IMG/VR virus record: IMGVR_UViG_3300033148_003473
Location: 1-64,000 of that record
Direction: 5' to 3' (one strand)
Source: a virus
DNA length: 64,000 nt
The position numbers were made by a program, and so were the translations under genes. Numbering within the stretch: position 1 is the first letter of the stretch; each line of letters starts with the position of its first letter. Below, piece after piece: positions 31,323 to 39,172 of this stretch. The notes beneath the pieces were generated by a model that searched no databases, was not told the DNA's origin, and saw only the letters and a list, made by a program, of their open reading frames with translations.

Positions 31323-31511
31323 TCAAACCACCTCCCCCAGCAGTCTTGTTCCACAGGTGCAGACATACGTGCCGTATGCGTCGCGAATCATGTCTTCGAT
31401 GCCTTGCGTCTTCCCGCAATGTGGGCACGTAATCGTTGCGTAACCCGCCATTACGAGCCGTTCCAGTTCCGCATCCCGCCTTCGTGGTTTTTCGCTGACA
31501 GGAAAATACAT
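31323..31511 (-). CDS. Zinc-ribbon protein
   Basis: A 62-residue protein with CPHCGKTQGIEDMIRDAYGT and CTCGTRLLGEVV (CxxC, then CxC). Basic N-terminus (EKPRRRDAELERLV). Tight coupling with neighbours. Function unknown. Confidence 0.6.
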   Translation of the reverse strand: MYFPVSEKPRRRDAELERLVMAGYATITCPHCGKTQGIEDMIRDAYGTYVCTCGTRLLGEVV

Positions 31512-31673
31512 TCACCCCACCTCCTCGAATTCGTCCCAGTCCTCCAATACCGTCTCCTCCTCGTCGTGTACCTGCTGGTCGAGTTCGTAGCACGAATGGC
31601 ACAGGTACGCTCCACACTGCTCGCAATAGTACAGGTAGTCGACTCTGCCGCAGTCGTCACAGGGGCCGAACAT
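31512..31673 (-). CDS. 53-residue zinc-binding acidic protein
   Basis: ATG 31673 overlaps the RusA-like stop (TAATG). CDDCGRVDYLYYCEQCGAYL and CHSCYELDQQ give three Cys pairs, like a B-box or a small ring. The end is very acidic (DEEETVLEDWDEFEEVG). Function unknown. Confidence 0.6.
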   Translation of the reverse strand: MFGPCDDCGRVDYLYYCEQCGAYLCHSCYELDQQVHDEEETVLEDWDEFEEVG

Positions 31674-32050
31674 TACCCCACCTCCTCCAGTGGTATAATC
31701 TCAACCTCAACGCGCGGGTTGTCGGGGTCCACACGGAACTCGTGTTCAATGCCTGCGATTTGCTTCCAGCCGTCGTTTTGTAGTATGCCAGCCTTCACCA
31801 GTCCGTCGAGCACGAACTTGGCCCCGGCCTCAATGTTGTCAGGGTCTTTGCGTCGGTTCGGACAGTACCAGGTGATGCGCAACAGGGCGCGTTGCACGGG
31901 TTTGGACCTCAGGCGCCGGAGTTCCTTGGCGAGCCATGCGACCCGCTCAGTCTCCGCCCGTTTCAACGAGGAGTAGGAGCCCCAGTGCGCCTTGCTCTCG
32001 GCGATGATGGTGTTCAGGTCCGGCAGTTCGCCCGGGATGGTGAATCTCAT
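31673..32050 (-). CDS. RusA-like Holliday junction resolvase
   Basis: A 125-residue protein from ATG 32050 (ATGA overlap). MRFTIPGELPDLNTIIAESK is a RusA start and RKDPDNIEAGAKFVLDGLVK then AGILQNDGWKQI has the DPDN metal-binding motif. It would cut four-way junctions made by the ERF pathway during replication or before packaging. Length is normal. Confidence 0.85.
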   Translation of the reverse strand: MRFTIPGELPDLNTIIAESKAHWGSYSSLKRAETERVAWLAKELRRLRSKPVQRALLRITWYCPNRRKDPDNIEAGAKFVLDGLVKAGILQNDGWKQIAGIEHEFRVDPDNPRVEVEIIPLEEVG

Positions 32051-32271
32051 GGGAACAGCCACCCGTAGGCTATGCTTGTGAGCGCCGCAGTAAAGAGCAA
32101 CAGCAGCACCCAATTAAACACCGTACTCGCCTTCTCGCTAGCCCTGTTTAGCCACGGTGACCTACGCTTCAGGTAGTGCGAACCAATGCTTAGCAATGCT
32201 ACCACTACCAAACCCAACAGAAACCCGCCTACCCCCACTACGAAAGACACCAGCAGTCTGTACGCTGTCAC
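32047..32271 (-). CDS. Membrane protein with two or three helices
   Basis: A 74-residue protein, GTG start. Hydrophobic segments LLVSFVVGVGGFLLGLVVVA and TVFNWVLLLLFTAALTSIAY flank a basic loop (YLKRRSPWLNRASEK). Unknown function; its stop overlaps the RusA start. Confidence 0.6.
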   Translation of the reverse strand: MTAYRLLVSFVVGVGGFLLGLVVVALLSIGSHYLKRRSPWLNRASEKASTVFNWVLLLLFTAALTSIAYGWLFP

Positions 32272-32696
32272 GACATCTCCACCTCCGCCAGAATCGCAGC
32301 CAGACAGATTGCCTCGGGTGCTGTGTCTCGCTTGGCTCCCTCAGACATGATAAACTCCACAAAGCCTCGGCCCATTGCGTTTCCGAGTGTTTGGTAGAAG
32401 GGTGCAGAACACCAGCCGGGTTTCGTCATGCGGGGAAAAACAATGAGGTTGTGTTTTTCGGCAACCGCCCATGCCGCAGCCATGTCGGTGGTGTAGTGTT
32501 TGATGTAGCCGAAGACGCCTTCTCCGTGTGGCCGTGGCCCTGCACTATTGGCGCCTCCGCAGTCACAGCGATACCTGGTGCCACTGACCCACCTCTCGGC
32601 GAACACATTACACCCAAGAACGGCCTCCGCCACCCAGGCGTCCCGTTCCCTCGGTGTCATGCTCTCCCACCTTTGCAGTACCTCGTCACGGGTCAC
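32268..32696 (-). CDS. Phage ABA-sandwich domain protein with Cys motif
   Basis: A 142-residue protein. MTPRERDAWVAEAVLGCNVF at the start and YIKHYTTDMAAAWAVAEKHN in the middle fit the ABA-sandwich family; YRCDCGGANSAG adds a metal-like Cys pair. It ends EAICLAAILAEVEMS, as in the family. Related to the gene at 30730-31125. Role unknown. Confidence 0.7.
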   Translation of the reverse strand: MTRDEVLQRWESMTPRERDAWVAEAVLGCNVFAERWVSGTRYRCDCGGANSAGPRPHGEGVFGYIKHYTTDMAAAWAVAEKHNLIVFPRMTKPGWCSAPFYQTLGNAMGRGFVEFIMSEGAKRDTAPEAICLAAILAEVEMS

Positions 32697-32893
32697 TCGG
32701 TATCAGCCTCCTCATACAATTTCGCCGCGTACCCCACACCTGAAACTGCTGGGCCGCAAGCTGCAATGAGTGTCACTGTTGCGATGAACGGATGGATTAG
32801 CACTTGTTCCAACGCGTACCAGCTCACGATGCTCCCTAGCGCGAAACCAATGTACGCCCAGCACAACGCTGTGATGGCGAGTAATGCCCTCAC
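32693..32893 (-). CDS. Small membrane protein
   Basis: A 66-residue protein with two hydrophobic segments (LLAITALCWAYIGFALGSIV and ATVTLIAACGPAVSGVGYAA), acidic end (YEEADTE). It overlaps its neighbours by 4 nt. Function unknown. Confidence 0.6.
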   Translation of the reverse strand: MRALLAITALCWAYIGFALGSIVSWYALEQVLIHPFIATVTLIAACGPAVSGVGYAAKLYEEADTE

Positions 32894-33213
32894 TCCACCT
32901 CAGCCTCCACCAGCTCAAACCGTACCACCCATACCAACCTATCGCCATCCCAGAAGCCGTAGATGTCCTCGAAGGCCCGCCTGTACGCATCCACGGACTC
33001 GTACCCCTCGGCCCGGGCATCGTCGTCATTGAGCGCACCGAGTGGTTCCCGACGGACCCCGAGGATCCGTACCCGCGCAAACGGCTCCGAGACGTAGTTC
33101 AGCTTACACTGGTGCACAGAACCCACATTCCATCGTTTGGCGCCTGTCCTGCGGGTCTCGGTTTTCGTGCCGTTGAGAATGGGTTCCACGTGCTCGGGTT
33201 TGAACAGTATCAC
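32890..33213 (-). CDS. ASCH-domain protein
   Basis: A 107-residue protein. MILFKPEHVEPILNGTKTET then RRTGAKRWNVGSVHQCKL is the ASCH signature (K-T-x-T-x-R near the start) and RVRILGVRREPLGALNDDDA plus YGFWDGDRLVWVVRFELVE completes the beta barrel. ASCH domains bind modified nucleotides or RNA; small phage ones may read base modifications. Good match by eye. Confidence 0.8.
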   Translation of the reverse strand: MILFKPEHVEPILNGTKTETRRTGAKRWNVGSVHQCKLNYVSEPFARVRILGVRREPLGALNDDDARAEGYESVDAYRRAFEDIYGFWDGDRLVWVVRFELVEAEVE

Positions 33214-33368
33214 TCCCGCTCCCTCCTCTCCAGGTACTCCCGAATCGCCTCCGTCGCCACGCGGTAGAGCGGCCTACCGTCCTCGCGGGCTAGCTCTTTC
33301 AGTTGCTCAGCCTCGTCGCGTAGTACGCCCAGTGCTGTTACGTTCTGCTGATACTCGGTGCGCGTCAC
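33210..33368 (-). CDS. Small ribbon-helix-helix-like protein
   Basis: A 52-residue protein from GTG 33368 behind AGGAGGAGAGC. TEYQQNVTALGVLRDEAEQL and PLYRVATEAIREYLERRERE have the strand-helix-helix order of RHH repressors. It overlaps the ASCH gene start. It may control its neighbours. Confidence 0.55.
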   Translation of the reverse strand: MTRTEYQQNVTALGVLRDEAEQLKELAREDGRPLYRVATEAIREYLERRERE

Positions 33369-33516
33369 AAGCTCTCCTCCTTGCATTGCGTTTTGCAATC
33401 TCCTCTGATTGCGGGTTGCAGGCCCCGCCCTCCAGGCCACAGCCCGGGCATATCCAGCAGCGGCCTTCGAGGATTAGTCGTGTATTGCAGTTGGGGCAGT
33501 ACATGGGGATTCTCAC
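33307..33516 (-). CDS. Zinc-ribbon protein
   Basis: A 69-residue protein from GTG 33516 behind AAGGAGGAGAG. MRIPMYCPNCNTRLILEGRC and CPGCGLEGGACNPQSEEIAK carry two CxxC sets; the C-terminus is basic. It overlaps the next gene by 62 nt, more than usual here, so the end may be shared coding or one start may be wrong. Confidence 0.5.
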   Translation of the reverse strand: MRIPMYCPNCNTRLILEGRCWICPGCGLEGGACNPQSEEIAKRNARRRACDAHRVSAERNSTGRTTRRG

Positions 33517-33539
33517 GCTCTCTCCTCCTTCGTTGATGC

Positions 33540-33728
33540 TCATCGGTATATCGCTACGACCATCCACAACACAGCACTCACCCCAAGCACCACGTCAGCT
33601 ATGCTAATGGTCGCCTTCTCAACGTCGCCCTTCTGCCAATGCCGCCACATGCGCCATGTCGTCATACCCACCTCGGAGAGCGTCAGTAGAATCAGCACCC
33701 AGCCATAAATTGCGAAGAAGTTGGTCAT
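33540..33728 (-). CDS. Small membrane protein
   Basis: A 62-residue protein from ATG 33728, overlapping the methyltransferase stop (ATGA). Two membrane segments, FFAIYGWVLILLTLSEVGM and SIADVVLGVSAVLWMVVAIY, with a basic loop (RMWRHWQKGDVEK). Function unknown. Confidence 0.6.
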   Translation of the reverse strand: MTNFFAIYGWVLILLTLSEVGMTTWRMWRHWQKGDVEKATISIADVVLGVSAVLWMVVAIYR

Positions 33729-35884
33729 GAACCCACCTCCCATACGCGGTTAAACAGTGGGCAGTCGTCCTCGATGCGCCGTCGTGACATATCTGTGTAC
33801 TCGGGGTTTAGCTCGATGCCGATGAACGCCCTCCCCTTCCGTGTTGCTACAAGGCCCGTTGTGCCTGCGCCAGCGAAGGGGTCGAGTACGATGCTCTTGC
33901 CACTGCCGTCGTTGCCTTCGCAGGTGCAGGTGGGTTGCCAGCTGGTGGTCTCTCGTGTTGTCTGCCAGCCGCGTTCAGGTGGAGCTGCCTTGCCCATGCG
34001 TTGGTGTGCGAGGCTCTTCGTGCGCCCCGCGTCGTCGCGTTCGCTCAACTCTGTGCGCTCTACTACCCGCGCCCACGGTGCCCCACAATGCGGGCAAGCT
34101 TTCGGGCTTGCTCCGGCGAGGATGCAGGGTTCAATGAGCTTGTCGGGAAAAACTGCGAAGTGACTTCCGGGGAATGGCTGCGTCGCCACGGTCCAGACAT
34201 CCCGCTTGTTGCGGCCCTTGGCGCGCTGCGTACTAACATGGACGCTACTACCGTCGCCATGTGAGGAATTGGACACCCCTCGAGGTTGATTCGTGTATCT
34301 CGATGAACGGAAATCTGTACGGTCCATTGAGGTCTGCCACGGCTCCCGTATCGCGTCAGCGTCGTAATAGTACCGTTGACTCTTGGCCAGCAGGAAGATG
34401 AACTCATGCGCCCGCGTGGGCCTGTCTGTTACGCTTTCCGGGAGCGGGTTCGGTTTGGAGTTATGGGTGAGTACGCCGCTTGCCAGCGCGAACAAATGTG
34501 GCCCGTCGGCTACCCCGATATCCCAAAACTTGCGAGCACGGCTCCTGCCGATAGCAACAATTTCTGTGTCGGGCTTCGCATTAAAGTGGTTACTCGGGTC
34601 AAACCGAATTTCCCCACGGAACGCTGGGTAGGTCTTATCGCCAATGTTGGCCGTTGAGAGATTTATCCGCAGTTGGATTCCGAGCCGAGCAGCAATCGTT
34701 CGCAAGTCTTCAGCCCACGCATAGTTCCTGGTGAAGCCCAGCCGCCAGCGGTTGTTGTGCGGTTCATGGTGGCCGTCGCCTTCGAGATAACCCTGCAGGA
34801 GTGCCCGCAGGAACCCGTTGCTTCTTTGCCATGCGGCGGTCGTCAGGTGTTTGGTCTTTGCCGAGGACCCGCTCACATAGGTGTCGATGATGCCTTCGAG
34901 CACCTTACCCGTGAGGTTGATGCTCATGGCCTTGCCGCCCGTGTGGTACGTATTGCAGGTGCCATGATAGGCCCGGGCAATTTTCGCCAGCCGCTCGGCG
35001 CGTCGCGTTTCCTTGACATGCGCGGCTACTTGAAGCTTGCTCCGAGATTTACTACCCTCAGCGATATACATGCCGACGAACCAACCAATGTCAGTATCGT
35101 CCAACCCCCCTGGGGACTCTGGTTGGTCGGCTTTGGGTATGATTGTGGACTGTATCACGTCACCCGCCTGTAGTTCGTCGGCTCTGAGCAAACCCCGCTG
35201 TGTCGGCCACCTGTGGGCCGGCGTGCAGCCAATGCGTTCGCCGCTGCGTAGCGTAATGGCAATAGGATTATCGGGCCTCGGCGTCTCCGACCAGCCCAAT
35301 ACCTGCGTCCACTTTTCGCCGTTCCAGAGCTGTACGGTTGAGGGGTCAAGGCGAACCATGTCCTTGATCGTCATGGGCATAACGCCTTTTTGCGTCTTGG
35401 CATAGACCTTCGTGCCGCCCGAAAGGCACCAAACTATGTCCGAGCGCAACCACCAGCCATCGGCACGGAGGGCGAAGGCCACGGCCCACGGGATGCCCAC
35501 AAGGTCTTTAGGTTTGAGCGCGTCAACCCGTGTCGGCCGGCCGTTCGCCTGTACCTCCACTACCTTACCCAGCTCAGACGTTACCCCGGCCGGCCCCTTG
35601 CCGCTCCCGTTGTAGGAGTCGCCGAGGTTGCACCAACAGGTTCCATCCGGCCGAAGCACCCGCCGCACCTCGCGGAATATCTCGACCAGCTTCTGCACGT
35701 ACTCCTCGGGCGTGGGTTCAAGGCCGAGTTGCCCGTCTACCCCATAATCGCGAAGCGACCAGTAAGGGGGTGAGGTCACACACGTCTGCACACAGCCGTC
35801 AGGCATGTCGCGTAGCACGTTGAGAGCGTCACCCGTCTCCACATGCCATGTGCGCCTGCCCTCCAGTACGTCGGTGATGCTCAC
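33725..35884 (-). CDS. DNA amino-methyltransferase (beta class) interrupted by an intein
   Basis: A 719-residue precursor from GTG 35884, which overlaps the C5-methyltransferase TGA. TSPPYWSLRDYGVDGQLGLE (motif IV) is near residue 38 and SIVLDPFAGAGTTGLVATRK (motif I) near the end. At SDIVW|CLSGG the frame enters a 323-residue intein and leaves at LTHN|SKPNPLPES; the joined enzyme would read DIVWSKPNPLPES, as in unsplit relatives, about 396 residues. It includes a zinc-like CPHCGAPW segment. It methylates A or C in DNA. Confidence 0.9.
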   Translation of the reverse strand: MSITDVLEGRRTWHVETGDALNVLRDMPDGCVQTCVTSPPYWSLRDYGVDGQLGLEPTPEEYVQKLVEIFREVRRVLRPDGTCWCNLGDSYNGSGKGPAGVTSELGKVVEVQANGRPTRVDALKPKDLVGIPWAVAFALRADGWWLRSDIVWCLSGGTKVYAKTQKGVMPMTIKDMVRLDPSTVQLWNGEKWTQVLGWSETPRPDNPIAITLRSGERIGCTPAHRWPTQRGLLRADELQAGDVIQSTIIPKADQPESPGGLDDTDIGWFVGMYIAEGSKSRSKLQVAAHVKETRRAERLAKIARAYHGTCNTYHTGGKAMSINLTGKVLEGIIDTYVSGSSAKTKHLTTAAWQRSNGFLRALLQGYLEGDGHHEPHNNRWRLGFTRNYAWAEDLRTIAARLGIQLRINLSTANIGDKTYPAFRGEIRFDPSNHFNAKPDTEIVAIGRSRARKFWDIGVADGPHLFALASGVLTHNSKPNPLPESVTDRPTRAHEFIFLLAKSQRYYYDADAIREPWQTSMDRTDFRSSRYTNQPRGVSNSSHGDGSSVHVSTQRAKGRNKRDVWTVATQPFPGSHFAVFPDKLIEPCILAGASPKACPHCGAPWARVVERTELSERDDAGRTKSLAHQRMGKAAPPERGWQTTRETTSWQPTCTCEGNDGSGKSIVLDPFAGAGTTGLVATRKGRAFIGIELNPEYTDMSRRRIEDDCPLFNRVWEVGS
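34460..35428 (-). other. Intein with LAGLIDADG endonuclease inside the methyltransferase
   Basis: The 323-residue intein begins with Cys (CLSGGTKVYAKTQKG, block A), has block B GERIGCTPAHRWPT with TxxH, two LAGLIDADG dodecapeptides (IGWFVGMYIAEG and LLQGYLEGDG), block F (FWDIGVADGPHLFALASG) and ends VLTHN, followed by Ser at +1. All splicing residues appear intact, as do the acidic catalytic residues of the endonuclease (E291 in MYIAEG and D385 in LEGDG, numbered from ATG 35929). Confidence 0.92.
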
Positions 35885-37095
35885 ACTGCCACCCCGCTCT
35901 CCACGGCCATGATTCTCCGCCCTATCCATTCAATGACGGGCACCGTGACGGCGTTGCCCATTGCTCTGTAGCGGGGGCTGTCGGGGGTGTCCTCTCCGTC
36001 GATGGCTGTGAAGTCATCCGGAAAGCCCTGCAGCCGCTCACACTCCCGTGGCGTGAGCCGACGAACGCCCACACATGGTTGACGTTGCCCACCCTGCGCA
36101 GTGTTAAGCGTCGGGCATATTCCGTCGCTGTTCATACGGTGAACACCGTCAGGGCTTCGCGGTTCCCACAAGAGAGACGGCACCTGGTTCGTCCCGCTCG
36201 GTGCCCCACGCAGTGTCGGGCTCTGCTCCTCGCGGTAGCCGAGACTCCCGGCCTTTGCGGATTGGCCAGCAGAAAAGGCGGCCACCAACTGTCCGTCGGC
36301 GGCCTCCTCTGCGTTCGGCCCCTTGTATGCACGCTCCTTGAGTGTTCCTATTGCTTCGGCTACAAAGGTTTCTGTTTCGCTGTCCATTCGAGTGCCCGTC
36401 GTAACGCATTTGGCAAGGCCCTGCCTCGCTTTCTCGCGCGGCGCAGGATTCCCCGGCAGGCTCTCGGGCTCAAATAGTACCTTGGCGGGATAGGCCCGGT
36501 TTCGAGAGTGTCCGACAATGAACACACGGCAGCGTCTTTGGGCCACTCCGAAGTATTGAGAGTCAAATATCCGATAGGCCCACCAGTAGCCGAGCTCTCC
36601 CAGCGTAGCTGTGACGGTCTCAAGGTCGCTTGTCTCTTCCACGTCCCACTGACCCTCCACACTATCTGCCCATTTGCGAGCCTCTTCTTCCGAACCGAAA
36701 TCGCGGGTTGGTATCTCGAACGGCGGCGGTTCAATGGGTGTCCAAGATGAAAGTAACCCAGGGACGTTCTCGATGAGAACCCAACGGGGAGCGAGTTCAC
36801 CAACGATGCGAGCGAACTCGTGGAATAGTCCGGATCGCTCTCCAGCCAGTCCAGCACGGTTTCCAGCCACCGAGAGGTCCTGGCAGGGGAAACCTCCAGA
36901 GATAAGGTCAACTGATGCGAGTTCTGCTTTGCCAACATCTCTCACGTCCTTGAAGTGTTGTACCTCAGGCCAATGTGTCGTGAGCACCCTCTGGTTGAAT
37001 CTGTCTATCTCGACCTGCCAGACAGGTTCCATGCCCGCACGTTCCAGGCCGAGGTCAAAGCCTCCAACACCGGCAAACAGCGACCCAAACCTCAC
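35881..37095 (-). CDS. C5-cytosine DNA methyltransferase
   Basis: A 404-residue enzyme with full motifs: SLFAGVGGFDLGLERAGMEP (I), SGGFPCQDLSVAGNRAGLAG (IV, catalytic Cys), VLIENVPGLLSSW (VI), VAQRRCRVFIVGHSRNR (VIII) and RYRAMGNAVTVPVIEWIGRR (X). It methylates cytosine at the 5 position, perhaps against host restriction. It directly precedes the intein-bearing methyltransferase, so two modification enzymes of different chemistry are co-transcribed. Confidence 0.92.
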   Translation of the reverse strand: MRFGSLFAGVGGFDLGLERAGMEPVWQVEIDRFNQRVLTTHWPEVQHFKDVRDVGKAELASVDLISGGFPCQDLSVAGNRAGLAGERSGLFHEFARIVGELAPRWVLIENVPGLLSSWTPIEPPPFEIPTRDFGSEEEARKWADSVEGQWDVEETSDLETVTATLGELGYWWAYRIFDSQYFGVAQRRCRVFIVGHSRNRAYPAKVLFEPESLPGNPAPREKARQGLAKCVTTGTRMDSETETFVAEAIGTLKERAYKGPNAEEAADGQLVAAFSAGQSAKAGSLGYREEQSPTLRGAPSGTNQVPSLLWEPRSPDGVHRMNSDGICPTLNTAQGGQRQPCVGVRRLTPRECERLQGFPDDFTAIDGEDTPDSPRYRAMGNAVTVPVIEWIGRRIMAVESGVAV

Positions 37096-37637
37096 ACCGA
37101 CACCCCGCTCTCAATGAGTACCCGCTTCCGTTGCGCCACCCACTGCTGTACGCCCTGCGTGGAAATGCCCTCCTCGTCGGCAATCTCGCGGAGTTCGTAG
37201 CCCTCAGCCCGCATACGCAGTCGCTTATCCTGCAGTGCCTCGTTGAGCAGGACGGGCAGGTCGTACTCGACCTCGTAGCCGATGATGTCCGCAAGCGTGG
37301 TGTCGCGGTAGTCGGTGTCGTAGAGCCCGGGGCGCCTGGTGAACCAGCACTCCCTGTCGAGGCTCAGTGTGGTCTGGGCGCGTTTCTGGTACTGGTAGTG
37401 GCGGTAGAGTTTTGCCAATTCGTGGCGGATACAGTTGTAGGCGTAGGTACTGAACTTCGCCTCATCGTCGGGGTCGTAGGTCAGCGCGGCCTGCCAGAGC
37501 CCAATGCGGGCGACGGATACGAGGTCCTCCAGGTCCTCGGGGATACTGTGCTCGTAGCGTCGGGCCCAGTACCAGGTCATGTCTGTGCAGCTCTGGAAGA
37601 GCTCGATTGGTGTCGGGTTGGTGGTGGGGTTGTTCAT
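37092..37637 (-). CDS. Sigma-70 family RNA polymerase sigma factor
   Basis: A 181-residue protein from ATG 37637. Region 2 reads PEDLEDLVSVARIGLWQAAL and TYDPDDEAKFSTYAYNCIRH; region 4 is near the end (MRAEGYELREIADEEGISTQ, then GVQQWVAQRKRVL). It could switch host polymerase to phage promoters, though the late promoter here looks vegetative. It lies between the DnaC-like and C5-methyltransferase genes. Confidence 0.8.
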   Translation of the reverse strand: MNNPTTNPTPIELFQSCTDMTWYWARRYEHSIPEDLEDLVSVARIGLWQAALTYDPDDEAKFSTYAYNCIRHELAKLYRHYQYQKRAQTTLSLDRECWFTRRPGLYDTDYRDTTLADIIGYEVEYDLPVLLNEALQDKRLRMRAEGYELREIADEEGISTQGVQQWVAQRKRVLIESGVSV

Positions 37638-37638
37638 G

Positions 37639-38391
37639 TTAGCGCCCGCCTCCCGGCAGGTGCCCGAACCGCTCCCCATGCAGACTGTAGTTGGCCCTCG
37701 GTTCGTTCACCGTCACCAGATGCCCAGCCCCACGCTCGACTATGCGCCGAGCCAACCCCGCGTCAAGCTGCTGCAACCGCTCCGGCAGCCACTCGGAGTT
37801 GATGATGGTCGGCAGCGTTTCGAGGTAGCGGTAGTAGATTAGCTCGATGATGGTCTCCAGCACGAACTCAGTGGGTCTGCTCCTGCCTTTGAATAAGTCG
37901 TCTATGTACAACAGGTCAATCGTCTTGGCGTGCTCAATGCTCTGGCCCATGTCCCGGTCCGTGCCCACTGCGTCCCGTAACTCCTTGATGAAGTCGAGAT
38001 AGGGGAGATACAGCACACCCACACCCCGCTCAATGAGTTCGTTGCAGACAGCCATGCTCAAATGCGTCTTGCCTGCACCGGGCGTGCCCAGCAGCACGAG
38101 CCAGTTTTGTTCGCAGTCGCAGAGTTCGGTGAACCTGTCGGCGTAGTCGCGGGCCGCGTCGTGCAGCCTGCGAATTACGGGCAGCAGTGATGGGTTGAAG
38201 GTGTCGAAGGTTTTCTCACGAAATGCTCTGGTTATGCGGCTGGCTCGGAACAGGCGCTCGGTGCGGCGTTGCAGTTGGCAGCTACAGGGGCGCACCGTGT
38301 TATCGTCTACGAAGATCCAGCCGTTTTCACAGTTCGGGTTCGTGCATTCTGTACTCGAACTTGCTCCAGTCAACCGTGTCTGTGTCTGCAT
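37639..38391 (-). CDS. DnaC/IstB-like replicative helicase loader
   Basis: A 250-residue AAA+ ATPase from ATG 38391. Zinc-like N-terminus (CTNPNCENGWIFVDDNTVRP, then CSC). Walker A LLGTPGAGKTHLSMAVCNEL, Walker B IDLLYIDDLFKG, and sensor-like IINSEWLPERLQQLDAGLAR. It loads the helicase onto the initiator complex; its gene follows the replication initiator and overlaps it by 65 nt. Confidence 0.88.
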   Translation of the reverse strand: MQTQTRLTGASSSTECTNPNCENGWIFVDDNTVRPCSCQLQRRTERLFRASRITRAFREKTFDTFNPSLLPVIRRLHDAARDYADRFTELCDCEQNWLVLLGTPGAGKTHLSMAVCNELIERGVGVLYLPYLDFIKELRDAVGTDRDMGQSIEHAKTIDLLYIDDLFKGRSRPTEFVLETIIELIYYRYLETLPTIINSEWLPERLQQLDAGLARRIVERGAGHLVTVNEPRANYSLHGERFGHLPGGGR

Positions 38392-39172
38392 TGGCTGCAA
38401 CCTCCTCTCGTACTTTTTCTGTTGCCAACAAGCGGTCAATGATGGGGTCGAAGTAGTTGAGTGAACCAATCTTGTCGCCCTCGTAGGAGGGTTTGAAACT
38501 GGCTTGTCCCTTCTGGAGAGCGGCTAGTATCACCTCATCCGGTGCTCGCTTGCGCCATTCGTGTATCTTGCGTAGATGCTTCGGTAGTAGCGGTGTAAAT
38601 AGGCGCGAAATCTGTTGTTCTACCTCGTCTTCGGGCTGCATAAAACTACTACTACCTACTACTTTTCTTTTAATAATTTCTTTAGCGGTCTCTGTATCCC
38701 AGGCAGCCTCTGGCTTGTAGGCCTCGGGGTCTACGCTGGGTTGCGTACTGTGCATACGCTCACCTGCGTAGTCTACGCTGGGTTGCGTAGAGTCAGCTGG
38801 CTTGCGTACTCCGCACTCATCAGCTAATACCCTCTCCACCTCGTCAGAGAGGGGTTCGGAGAGGACCGTCCACGCTCTCACGTCCTTGTTGAGGCGGTAC
38901 ACGGCCCCCTCATTGAATGTCGGTGGGGCTACCTGGTGAATCACGTTGGCCTCCTGAAGTTGCTTGAGGGGCCTGCGCACGGAGCGGTATTCAATGCCTG
39001 TGAGTTCCGACCATTCGCGGTAGGAGAGACGTGCCGTGGTCTCTCCCCACTTGTAGGTCTTGCGTACCAGCCCGAGCACAAGTCGATACTGGGCAGGGGT
39101 CAGGTCTGCGAGCGATAGCGCCTCCAATATGGGATTCCAAAGCCTCGTGTAATGGGTCAGGCCCACCGGCAC
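38327..39172 (-). CDS. Replication initiator (phage O / DnaD-like)
   Basis: A 281-residue protein. The N-terminal winged helix matches the phage replication protein O type: YTRLWNPILEALSLADLTPA, Q-Y-R-L, LVRKTYKWGETTARLSYREW and SVRRPLKQLQEANVIHQVAP. The C-terminal half has a DnaD-like helical segment (HLRKIHEWRKRAPDEVILAA). It binds the origin, perhaps in its own gene; 38690-38800 shows a repeated GTCTACGCTGGGTTGCGTA motif (two copies) that may act as iterons. Confidence 0.75.
   Translation of the reverse strand: MPVGLTHYTRLWNPILEALSLADLTPAQYRLVLGLVRKTYKWGETTARLSYREWSELTGIEYRSVRRPLKQLQEANVIHQVAPPTFNEGAVYRLNKDVRAWTVLSEPLSDEVERVLADECGVRKPADSTQPSVDYAGERMHSTQPSVDPEAYKPEAAWDTETAKEIIKRKVVGSSSFMQPEDEVEQQISRLFTPLLPKHLRKIHEWRKRAPDEVILAALQKGQASFKPSYEGDKIGSLNYFDPIIDRLLATEKVREEVAANADTDTVDWSKFEYRMHEPEL

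Noticed and set aside
31068-31976. A 302-codon plus-strand open frame across several small minus-strand genes
   Set aside because: It runs opposite a set of coupled genes with clear zinc motifs and RusA; no ribosome site.
32157-33032. A 291-codon plus-strand frame
   Set aside because: Opposite membrane, ABA-sandwich and ASCH genes; amino-acid content is Pro/Arg-rich as in shadows.
33725-35884. Two separate methyltransferase genes split by an endonuclease gene
   Set aside because: The frame is open throughout and the borders have full intein splicing residues, so a single spliced protein fits better.
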